DNA of 64,000 bases from Branchiostoma floridae (taxonomy: Eukaryota > Chordata > Leptocardii > Amphioxiformes > Branchiostomatidae), in contig NC_049995.1 in assembly GCF_000003815.2 (NCBI RefSeq), positions 52,845 to 116,844 on the forward strand, written 5' to 3'. Under the pieces are notes generated by a model, which was given only the letters and a program-made list of their open reading frames with translations, had not been told where the DNA came from and did not search any database. Below are positions 11,001-23,000 of the stretch, in pieces. Position numbers and translations under genes: made by a program. The stretch's first letter is position 1. The number at the start of each line of letters is the position of its first letter.

Positions 11001-14000
11001 TGACTTTTAACGTTTCCCCCCTACCATGTGTATACATAGTTACCAGTTTGACTGGATGTGGAGGCTACCTTACAGCTCCCTCTGGAGGTCCTGTGACATC
11101 ACCGAACTATCCCAGTAACTATGGCGACCATGAGATCTGCGAGTGGGCGATCACTGTACCAGAAGGAAGTATCATTCGTCTCACGTTCGACAGTTTCAAT
11201 ATTGAGCGGAATTGGGACATTCTTTTTATCTACGATGGAGTCAGTGATAGCGCGACAGAGTTACAACGGTATTGTGATCTAAACACTTCATACAGACTCT
11301 GATAAATAACAGTTGTATAGTCCAACTGGGAATTAGTTTTTTGCCAAGCAGTGTGGGAAAAACAGTCTAAAAGATTTTTCTCTGTATAAGAGAAAGATAA
11401 TAGACTGTAAGTCAGAAAAAAATATAATTGTATCCAGCCTTGATTATTCCTTTCATGCTGTCCAGGTTAACAGGTGACCAGCCAGTCAGCCCTATCACCA
11501 GCACAACTAACATGATGTTCCTGAGGTTTACATCTGACGGCAGTGTCACGCGTCAGGGGTTCAGCTTCTCCTACATAAGTAAGGTTTTGATTATGTTTTT
11601 TTACAGTAAGCATATGGAGTGTAACTCTTTGTTTTGTTGTAGACTCTAAATCAAGGATTTGTATGCTTTCGAAGGCATGATCATTTAGTATCTGTGAGGA
11701 AGGAGGCTGGTGATTTTGCATTGCTTCTTTCAGCCCGTGCTCCAGGTCATTGCTGGGATCCTGGTGTTCCGGCCAATGGTTACAGGGATAACAACAGTAA
11801 CTTTACACTAGGACAGACAGTCAGGTACACCTGTATGGTCGGGTACCAGCTGTATGGGGCTGCCAATATAACCTGCCGGCCAAACGGGACATGGAGTGAT
11901 GTCACACCATTTTGTAGAGGTGATGTATAGTAGTTTTAGAACATTAACCCTATTCAGACCGGGGGGGGGGCTATTGAGGCCCGCGCTAACTTCGATGTCC
12001 TATAACGCCAGAACGACTAACGCTACAGTTTTCATAAAATATTCTTGGCAACAATTTTACGAAGTTTGACGAATTTCCCATATTTTCGTGTTGCCATGGC
12101 AACCGTTTGTTGACAGGCAGTTTTGCCAAAAATCACTATTTTTAGTTCTAACAATGTATTTTTCACATTTATTTGCTATATTACTGCTATATTGTTACAT
12201 AAATAAAATCTTATATTATTTAGCATATCTTTCATAATTAAATATGCATAAATTATGCTAATTTGATGACGTCATCACCCCAAAATCCAAGATGGCGGAC
12301 CGTATGGCCAGATCAAGAATAACAACCTAATTATCCCTTAAAATTTGTAAAAAACTGGTATTTTTTCATCAAAAACCATCTAAATGAATGAATTTAATCT
12401 ATTTTCATTGCCTTTTGTGATTATTTGTTGCCAAAAAAGTATTTTTAAAAATTCAAGGTGGTGGATATAATATGGCGGAGCCCAACTCGTATCTTAGATG
12501 TGCATGACGTCATTTTATGACATCATTTTGACGTCATTGACGTTGCTATTGTCAACACAAGTCGTAATAAACATTATTATTCTGTTACTTGCACTTGTTG
12601 TTACATTTTTGGAGCATAACCTGAAGTTTTCTGAGAATACCCTATTCTCATGGGTCCGGCCAATATAATCAAATTGATGACGTCATAATTACGTCATCTT
12701 ACGTCATCGTAACGTCAAACGTCAAATACATGTCAGATATTATGTCGATATCATGTCCTGAAAATTTGGTGGCCCTATGGCACGTGGTGTTAGAGTTATA
12801 GGACTTAGAAGTGGAGGGCCTCAAAAGCCCCCCCCCCCCCCGGTCCAGGGATGACCAAAAAAGCCCGGTCTGAATAGGGTTAAGTCATTACATGTTCAAT
12901 TGTATTCCACTCAAACATTGATAAATTTGTAGTTCTTCTTGATCCTTAACAAGAAGAGTGTAAATCTTGTTGGCTGGAAAATCTTTCTCTTTTATTTTGC
13001 TATCACGCTACTTCCTTCCTTCCTTGGGGCCCTTTGTCCCGGTCGAAGCATAGGGCACCGATGATAGTCCTCCACTGTACACGTCTCTGGGCTTTTCNNN
13101 NNNNNNNNNNNNNNNNNNNNNNNNNNNNNNNNNNNNNNNNNNNNNNNNNNNNNNNNNNNNNNNNNNNNNNNNNNNNNNNNNNNNNNNNNNNNNNNNNGAT
13201 GACATGGTTGATCCCAAGCAGTACTGATTTGACATTTGAGTTGAAGATGCGGAGTTTGGTAATGGTTTATCACCCTGGAGACCCAGACATTACGCTACAT
13301 ATGAGTTTTTTTCCGAAGCCAGCTAGTACTGTGCCCAGTTCAGTAATGTCCATACAAGAAATTGTAGTATGAAAAAAATACTTGTAGCTTAGTAAACACA
13401 GAGTATTTTCTTTTGTCATTAAGATATAAATTATATCACTATTGTTCTTTGGTATCTCCAGACTTCAACGCCTGCTCGAACTCATCTAACCCTTGCCACG
13501 CCCAGGCCACCTGTACAGATAACCCCGCCCCTTTACTGGATAAAATCTGCGTTTCTATCGGTAGAGATTCCGATTTAAATTTCCTTAGACAAAGACTCGG
13601 AAACTCAGATAGCGGCAGAGAATCGGTATCTCTGCAAGCAGAATCGCCGATTCTACATGGAGAAATCCCGATGATCTGGTCCGCCAAGGTTCGAAAAAGA
13701 TATAATAATTCTAACTTGGTGTAAAGCACTGGTTACTGATTAATACAGTCATTAATAAAACAACAAAACCGTCGCCATGGCAATAGTTTTTATTTTCGTT
13801 TCCGACAAGGTTAAAGTTCTCTAACTCACGAAGGGCACATTCTCCCTCTCTCCACACACTCGCTCATCTCTGTGAGCTAAATTGAGTGAGAGACAAATTG
13901 AATGTAGGTCTGGGTAGGAGAGAACATTTATTTTATTCTCCCCCACAGTCAGGCCCTCATGCAACGCACCTTTGGACCTGTTCTTTGTTCTCGACGGATC

Positions 14001-17000
14001 TGGCAGCATATCTGCCACCGACTTCAATAAGATGAAACAGTTTGCTGGGAACGTGGTGAGCGCTTTTGTAGTCAACGCTACCGCCGCCAGGGTCGGTGTG
14101 GTGCAGTACTCTGGCTCCAGCACGTGAGTTTATCATAATCCAGTCATTGTTTTCAACCCTATTCAGACGGGGGTGGGGCTTTTGAGGCCGGCGCCAACTT
14201 TTATGTAACATATATAACGTCGGAACGGCTTACGCTAGAGCCAGCAAATTTCCTGAATTTTCTTAAAATTTCGACGTCAATGATGTTGCTATTTGCAACG
14301 CAAGTCGTAACAAATATTATTATTCTGTTATCTGCACTTGCTGTTACATTTTTTATATATGATTCCAGGAAATAGTCAAATTTATGACGTCAAACTTCTT
14401 AGAATCTTTAGAAGTAATGTCTACATTATTCCCTTAAAATTGGTGGCCATATGATATGTCGTTTAATAGTTACTGGAGTTAGAAGGGGCGGGCCTCAAAA
14501 GCCAAATGCCTGGTCAGAATGGGTTAAGGTACCAATCATGTCTATTCACTAGATACAGAAAGGAGACGTTAAAATGTGTGTACAATNNNNNNNNNNNNNN
14601 NNNNNNNNNNNNNNNNNNNNNNNNNNNNNNNNNNNNNNNNNNNNNNNNNNNNNNNNNNNNNNNNNNNNNNNNNNNNNNNNNNNNNNNNNNNNNNNNNNNN
14701 NNNNNNNNNNNNNNNNNNNNNNNNNNNNNNNNNNNNNNNNNNNNNNNNNNNNNNNNNNNNNNNNNNNNNNNNNNNNNNNNNNNNNNNNNNNNNNNNNNNN
14801 NNNNNNNNNNNNNNNNNNNNNNNNNNNNNNNNNNNNNNNNNNNNNNNNNNNNNNNNNNNNNNNNNNNNNNNNNNNNNNNNNNNNNNNNNNNNNNNNNNNN
14901 NNNNNNNNNNNNNNNNNNNNNNNNNNNNNNNNNNNNNNNNNNNNNNNNNNNNNNNNNNNNNNNNNNNNNNNNNNNNNNNNNNNNNNNNNNNNNNNNNNNN
15001 NNNNNNNNNNNNNNNNNNNNNNNNNNNNNNNNNNNNNNNNNNNNNNNNNNNNNNNNNNNNNNNNNNNNNNNNNNNNNNNNNNNNNNNNNNNNNNNNNNNN
15101 NNNNNNNNNNNNNNNNNNNNNNNNNNNNNNNNNNNNNNNNNNNNNNNNNNNNNNNNNNNNNNNNNNNNNNNNNNNNNNNNNNNNNNNNNNNNNNNNNNNN
15201 NNNNNNNNNNNNNNNNNNNNNNNNNNNNNNNNNNNNNNNNNNNNNNNNNNNNNNNNNNNNNNNNNNNNNNNNNNNNNNNNNNNNNNNNNNNNNNNNNNNN
15301 NNNNNNNNNNNNNNNNNNNNNNNNNNNNNNNNNNNNNNNNNNNNNNNNNNNNNNNNNNNACTGGCCGCCGCCGTTGTTTAGCTGAAAATAACCATGGACT
15401 TCGGTTTAGCTCTTTTGACCCTGAAATCCTCTCTTTCCGGGCCGAAAAAAATGCCCTGACTTCTTTGTTGAAGACCACATCTACTGGCCATGGGTACAGT
15501 CATTTGAGGAGGGGGCTGATATAGTTCTGGTAAGGGCGTTATAATTTCAAAGCGAAAGTGGGAGGCACTGCATATCATTACCTTGTTGTTGGGCAGAAGT
15601 GTCCGGTTTCTGAAATACGGTCGATGCAGGTGAAAACCAGGGTACATCTATCTGTGACTGGGTTTCTACTGCGCTTGTTGCATGCATAACAGCTGTATGC
15701 ATGCTCATGATAAAAGCGAAATCAAGAATAAAGCAGCTCAGGCACTCGCGGAGAGGGAGCTTGTATTACGCACCAACTAAGCGACGCATACAACTCCTGC
15801 CCTACACGTGCATCATACCCACCATCAATGTAAGCAAGTCAGTGGTTCTTGCTACCACAGTACCTATAGTCGGTGGATGTAGTCTTCGACAAAGAATAGC
15901 ATAGCATTTATCTTTGCCCATTTCTGTTCAACAGGGGCTATTTTTGACGGAGGTGTTCAAAATAGAATAGGGGGTTCCACCTTGTTCTATTTGTTCGATA
16001 TGACGTTCGATCGGGATCGGTCCATTAGGCCATGTTGATTTGATTATATGGATGACATCCTCTGGGAACTCCAAAATTGATGCGAGCGAGCGAATAAAAA
16101 AAAAGTTTGGCCAAAAAAAATGTTGGCTTAAGTATGTAATCAATGTGGCCAGGAAGGTTGAACATACGACTACAAACACATAGTATGGTATACCAACAGT
16201 TAGATGTTGCGACCAGTACATCATACGAGTGCAAAACATTTTTTTTCGTCTTTCAAAAATAAAAAAAAGAGACCTGAAAAAAATCAGACGAATGGGTTTC
16301 ACCAATTACAAAATGGACACACTATGTCGGCAGGTTTATGGGGTCTTACCGGGCCAAGAAGACAACAAAAGCGAACTGAGTAGAGGTTATAGTCACTTGT
16401 ACCAAGTTTCTACAGTCAAAGGTACAGAGACAGTTAGCCTTTATTACATGAAGATGGGATTTTAAAATGCCAGTGGTAGTCCAATAATCCACCAAAGAGA
16501 TTCCTTTGTAGCAAAATTGACCAATTTCCATTATATTGCCAGTTCTCAAGTCTCAACAGACAATCAGGCCCAGGTTCAGGTCCACCTGGAAATCCGCTAG
16601 GTGGCGCTTTCAGCAGTAGCAGTGTTTATGAGTCGGTCTGTAATAGTTCTCAATAAAAGCTTATTTCTCGTCATTGGCGTGCCCATCCGATCTAAATCCA
16701 CGTGCAGGGTGTTAGCAGGACAGTGTCGCTACACTTTGAAGACGAGACTTGAACGTTTTGTGTTGTGTACAACGCTTTCTGGATCTTATAAGTTGCCAGC
16801 GTCGGCTGAGTGGGGAGGGTGCCGAACAAAGGAATCCTACACGACAGCACTCCAGACGTCCTACGATCGTAGAGAGGAGTTCTAATTGCCCAGAGAAGCA
16901 TCCATCAAAGGAGCTGATTTCTAACTCTACGGGGATAACCGCACGATCTGACCGGTGAGTCTTCTGTGAAGAAATTGGCTAAAAGCACAGTGTTGGGCTG

Positions 17001-20000
17001 TAGTAAGCCTTTGTTTACATTTTCATGATGTCCGAAGTGGATATATCCGTACCAGATCCGCTTGCGGACAAGCTGGCCGACACGAATCTGTGGATTAAAT
17101 GCTACATGAAATCAGGATTCAGGGCAAGGGAAGAAGACGTTGCCTTGTCCCTAGTAGAAAGTACGCAACATCATGGAGCCGATGGTGTGAGACCGTCAGA
17201 CATATTGGGTGTTCAAGTTATTCCCCCAATGATCATCATAAACTTGTCAAACCCCAAAGTAAAAGCCGCAGCTCTTAAACAGGCTCATATTCAGTTACAT
17301 GGCAAGGATCTGACTTTGCTCGACTTCGTGACCACACCCCTGACCAAACCTCGCTTAACCAGGATATCAATACACGGGGTGTATCACTCGGTACCTGACG
17401 TCGTTGTAGCTGATTGGGTTGACAAGTTTTCCATACGTGCCACACCAATCGAGGACATCTAGTAAAAAACGCTACTGACATGTTCAAGCACCTTAGAACG
17501 GGGCACAGGTTCTGTTATGTGGAAAAGTTCACTGAGCGTCCGCCCCCGAGGTTCACCACCATAAGTGTGCCGCATCCACTGAACCCTTCTGAATGTACTG
17601 ACATTGATCTTGAAGTATTTTGTGGTCAAGGGCAGATCGTTAACTGTCGACGTTGCAAAGCTCTCGACCACAAGGCTTACGAATGCCCTAACATCACGTG
17701 CTTCTCATGCGGTATGACTGGGCACACCAAGGCAAATTGCGCCTCCATTACTGAAACCGAGCGACATCCAACTCGGCGCTATGAAAGAAGGTCTGCTGAC
17801 CGAGATGATTCTGTTGGGTTTAGTCCCCAAACCCAAGACTCGGTAGACATGATCAACCGAGCCTTTAACAAGTATGTGAGACCAGCCGTAGTACCTACGT
17901 CTAACAGATTCCAGTCACTCGCTAGACTAGAGGACGAATCTGACCTCGCCATTGCAGGAGCTATACGGGACATTCGTGTTCAACACACAGATCAGCGTCC
18001 GTCAGCGGTTGCTGATGCTGACAGGCGCCACCTCTCTAATCACAGGAATAAGCGGCGGTCTAGGGCCTCCAGACTCATGTCGGCTGAGGAACCACATCCC
18101 AACAGCGACGTCACAGCACCAAGCTACCGCCCCCCAAACGATCGCTACAACCTGAGGAACAGGAAACGCTCGCTTCCCTCACCTGAGCAACGCATACATC
18201 CGGCAACTAAAAAACAGAACGCAGAACGATTTCAGGTCGCTGTAGGCCCTATTCCATCATCCAGTCAAGGAATCCCGAAACCTGCTCGTGACCTACACAC
18301 CAAAACCGTTTCCCGCATAACCACCCCTCCACTCACCACCGATGTTCCACCTTTGGACCTCCGGACTACGTGTGAGGAATCCCTGTCGGCCATGCCCGCG
18401 ACAAGTCCTCCTGATTCAACTGTTTCCTGTGATACTGTCCGCGTCTGCGCCACGAACACTCACTCAAACTCCAGACCGTTGGTGGGCGAATAGCAACGAG
18501 ATAAGACTCTCCCAACTGACATTTCATGTCTTAATGTACTATATCTAAACGCCCGCAGTGTCAAGTCAGTTAGCAAGAAATACAACAAACTCGTTCGCTT
18601 TCAAAATCTTGTTGCTACTGTCCAGCCTGACATCATATCTGTGACTGAAACCTGGCTAACTCCGTGTGTAGCCGACCAGGAGCTTCTGCCCCAGGACTAC
18701 ACCGTTCATCGGAAAGACAGAAGTGTGACCAAGCCTGGAATGACAGGTGGTGGTGTAATGTTGGCTGTTAAATCTAATATTCTCTCTCAGAGAAGAGAGA
18801 ACCTTGAGCCCATGGACGAGGTTCTTATTTGTGACATTCATCCCACAAATCATCAAAAAATTGTACTCATTGTGTATTACAGGCCACCGAGTGGTGACTT
18901 GTCTGTCTTTAATGCTAATCTGAGCTCTATTCTTAGCTGTGTCTCCAAGGAGTACAGCCAGGTAGTACTGATGGGTGATCTTAACTGCCCAAACATAGAT
19001 TGGTCTAATGGAGGAAGCCACTCCGGACATGAGGGTCGCCTATGTGATTTACTAAATGACTACGCTCTTACTCAGATAAATAATGTCATCTCCAACAGTC
19101 ATGGTCATTTGCTAGATGTAGTGTTGACTAACATACCTGACAAATGTTTAGAAATCGAACAGGTGACATCAGAGTATCCTACTGACCATGCTATATTACA
19201 GTTTGGTTTGATCGTCAATAGGAAGATCAAAAGGCATGAAGATAAACGATATGTTTATAATTATAAAAGAGGTAACTTTAATAGGTTAAGGTTAGATCTA
19301 GAAAGAAAACTACACAATATCAACGATGATGTTAATCTTGACAATATCTGGGAGAGGTGGATTTTCGAAGTTACCGAATCTGTTGAGCTTTGTGTTCCCA
19401 AAATGTGTGTTAAACGATCATCTTCATTACCTTGGTTCGACGGTGAAGTCAGACATGCGCGCAACAAAAAGAAGACGGCATGGCGATTAGCCAAACGAAC
19501 TAACAGTCCTTCACATTGGAGCAAGTTTAGAAAACTCAGAAACGACCTTCAAAGACTCATTAAGACAAAGTACAACTCGTTTCTGAACAATCTTGGCTCG
19601 CTAGTACAGACGAACCCGAAAAGGTTCTGGTCTTTTTTAGATCTAAAACCAAATCCAAATGCCTTCCGGCCGTCTTGAATTCAGCTAGCGCCGTAGCAAG
19701 CTCCGCTATAGAGAAGGCTGACATGTTTAACGATTACTTTCATTCAGTCTTCACTTTATCTAATGATACCCTTTGTCTGCCTGAAATCGCTGTTTTCGAA
19801 CATCCATGTCTAGGAAATATTGTATTTTCAATTGAAGAAGTCCAAAATGTACTGTCTAGACTCGATTGCTCAAAGGCTATTGGTCCAGATGGACTTTCTC
19901 CTACCGTATTTCGAGAGTGCGCACATGTGATCGCTCCTCACCTGACTGCATTGTTTAACAGAAGTTTGAACCAAGGCTGGGTTCCTGCGCAGTGGAAGGA

Positions 20001-23000
20001 TGCAAATATTTGTCCTGTCTTTAAAAAAGGCCGGAAAGATTTAGTAGAAAATTACCGCCCAATTTCTCTTCTTAGTATTGTTGGAAAGATAATGGAAAGG
20101 TGTTTGTTTAATCGTATCTTTCCTCATTTAAAGCACTTGATCTATCCGTTACAACACGGTTTCATCAAGGGCAGATCATCATCGACACAGCTCCTTGAAA
20201 TTTACCATGAAATTGGCGGGATTTTAGATCGAGGTGGCCATTATATATTTGGATTTTTCCAAGGCATTTGACTGCGTTTCTCACCAGCTGTTAGTCCATA
20301 AGCTCAAAATGTATGGTATTCATTCTAATTTACTTTCCTGGTTCCATAGTTATCTTTCATGTAGGAGGCAACGTGTAATGGTCGAGGGTACATGTTCGGA
20401 TTGGCTCCCAGTAGTATCGGGAGTGCCCCAAGGGTCAATTTTAGGTCCCCTCCTTTTCTTATTATATATCAACGATCTTCCATCCGTAGTAAGCAACAAA
20501 ATGGGCCTTTACGCTGACGACTCCAAATGCTACAAACATGTATCTACTGTTTTAGATTGTGTATCACTCCAGAAAGATATTGATTGCATGTACGATTGGA
20601 GTGCCATAGACTCCAGACTAAGGGAAGAACAAGCAGGATTCCGAAAAGGCCGCGGCTGCTCGGACCAAATCTTTGCACTGAGGAACATCATCGAACAGTG
20701 CATTGAATGGAACTCCCCACTGCTAATAAACTTCATCGACTTCCAGAAAGCATTTCACAGTGTGCATAGGGAAAGCCTCTGGAAGATTCTGAGGGCTTAT
20801 GGTATTCCACACAAGATAGTTACCTTGATAGAAACCTTTTACAAGCATTTTGAATGCAGTGTCATCACAGAGAACAGCCTGTCCGAATCGTTCCCTGTCA
20901 GGTCTGGTGTCAGACAGGGGTGCATTCTTTCGCCAATACTGTTCCTAGTCACTATTGACTGGGTAATGAAAGAAACAACTTCTGACCGACCACGGGGTAT
21001 CAGATGGACTCCTTCTAAGTACCTCGAGGACCTTGACTTTGCCGATGATTTGGCTGTCTTAGCATCCAAGCGTACCCTTCTTCAGGAAAAGACTGACCGG
21101 TTAAGCGAAAGGGGTAAACAAACTGGACTGTACATTAACAAAAAGAAGACTCAAGTTATGTACATAAACACTCCTACAACCCCTCCCATCAGTTTAGACG
21201 GAGAGGTCCTGGAGAGCGTAGGGGTCTTCACTTACCTTGGAAGTGTGATGAGTACGCAGGATGGCGCACGGAAAGACATTAAAAGCCGACTCGACAAAGC
21301 CAGGGCATCCTTCAGCCGTCCAAACAATACAGCCGCAAGACCAAAATCAGGCTATACAATAGTAATGTCAAATCAGTCCTTCTCTACGGTGCTGAGAGTT
21401 GGAGGGCCACCAAGACAGATATGAGGAAGTTAGACGCATTCCACAACAACTGTCTTAGGAAAATATGCAACATCTTCTGGCCTAACAAGATAACAAACGA
21501 AGAGCTGCACCGAATAACCGAATGTGGAAGAATAACTACAGAAATTACACACAGGCGGTTAAAATGGCTTGGCCACATTCTGAGGATGACTGACAACAGA
21601 ATTCCAAAAGTTGCACTAACTTGGAGACCTGACGGTAAAAGAAAAAGAGGAAGACCCAAAACCACGTGGAGGAGAACAGTGTCAGATGACCTGGTGTCCA
21701 TGGGTCTCTCCTGGAAGTCAGTACAGACAGCAGCACAGGACCGACCCACATGGAGGAAGAAAGTCATAGCCTTATGTCTCACCAGGGACGAAGAGGATAA
21801 GTAAGTAAGTACGATTGGAGTAATACTTGGCAAATGAATTTTAATCCTGACAAATGTAAAATTCTCAGGATAAGCAGATCTAGAAATCCTATTACTTTTA
21901 CGTACAAAATGAATGACACGGTCCTCGAGTCTGTTCCTGAATTTACCGACTTAGGGGTATTAGCTACGTGGAATTTAACTTTCGATTCTCATGTACATAA
22001 TATCACTTCGAGAGCAAATTCAGCTCTCGGCTTTTTAAAAAGATCTGTAGGTTTCAATGCCCCTGTAAATGTAAAAAAAATGCTATATCTCACTTTAGTC
22101 AGAAGCAGACTTGAGTACTGCTCTGTCGTTTGGTCACCCTATACACACAACCTCATTTCCTCAGTCGAAAAAGTTCAAAGACGTGCCTCCAAGTATATTC
22201 TTAATGATTACACAGCAGACTACAAGACGAGGTTAATACATTGTTCACTATTACCTCTGTCCTACCGACGAGAAATACTTGATCTATGTTTTTTATATAA
22301 GTGCTTACTAGGACTTTATGATATTAATATTGACAACTTTCTAAATCTCCCACATCCCCTTTTAAGAGCACATTCACAAGCTAAACTTATCCCTGGTAAA
22401 TGTCACACTACAAACTTTCAGTACTCCTATTTTAACAGAATCGTCTACATATGGAACTCCTTACCACCTGAAATTAGAAAACTTCGGCTAAATCCAACAT
22501 TCTCAACAAATCGTTTTAAGCAGTCCGTCATTGATCATTACTTCTCTCTTTTGGCCACACATTTTGATGTCTATCTAATAAGCACTTGGACCCATTGTTC
22601 CAAGTGCTGATTGGATGCACATCTAAATGTGTGGTCAACCTATAGTTACATCATTCTCATTTGTTTGTTAACCTTAGTTTATCTGATCCCTTTTATTGTT
22701 GTTCGTTTGGGTATTGTTTCGTATCTTGCCGTTTATTGTTAGAATACCTCTATGTAAATTTCTTTGTTTTTATTTGCCCTTTCTCTATTGTTCATTATTA
22801 TGATTTTAACTGTTGCTGGAGGTGTGGGTCATGTAAAGGTATATCCTGTTACCCACACCTTGCAGAACTTTTTCTGTAAAGTTTAATAAATAAATAAATA
22901 AATAGATCCTCTGGACATGAGCGGGACCTATCCTGAATTTACTGGTACAAACCCCTACCAGTAATACTTTTTTTTTTCTTTTTGTCCTTTCACATCTTAT

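Larger units (their letters stand above)
16585..22905 (+). mobile_element. CR1-like LINE, near full length, interrupted by an RTE-like LINE
   Basis: It has a 5' UTR from about 16585, a gag-like ORF1 with two CCHC knuckles, and an ORF2 with an apurinic-type endonuclease and RT. The 3' end is an (AATA)n tail at 22884-22905. Without the nested insert it is about 5.1 kb. Several frameshifts mean it is inactive. The 5' boundary is approximate, set where hAT-MITE similarity stops. Confidence 0.82.

Noticed and set aside
14506-15524. Long open frames across 14587-15359
   Set aside because: They consist of Ns and have no sequence content.
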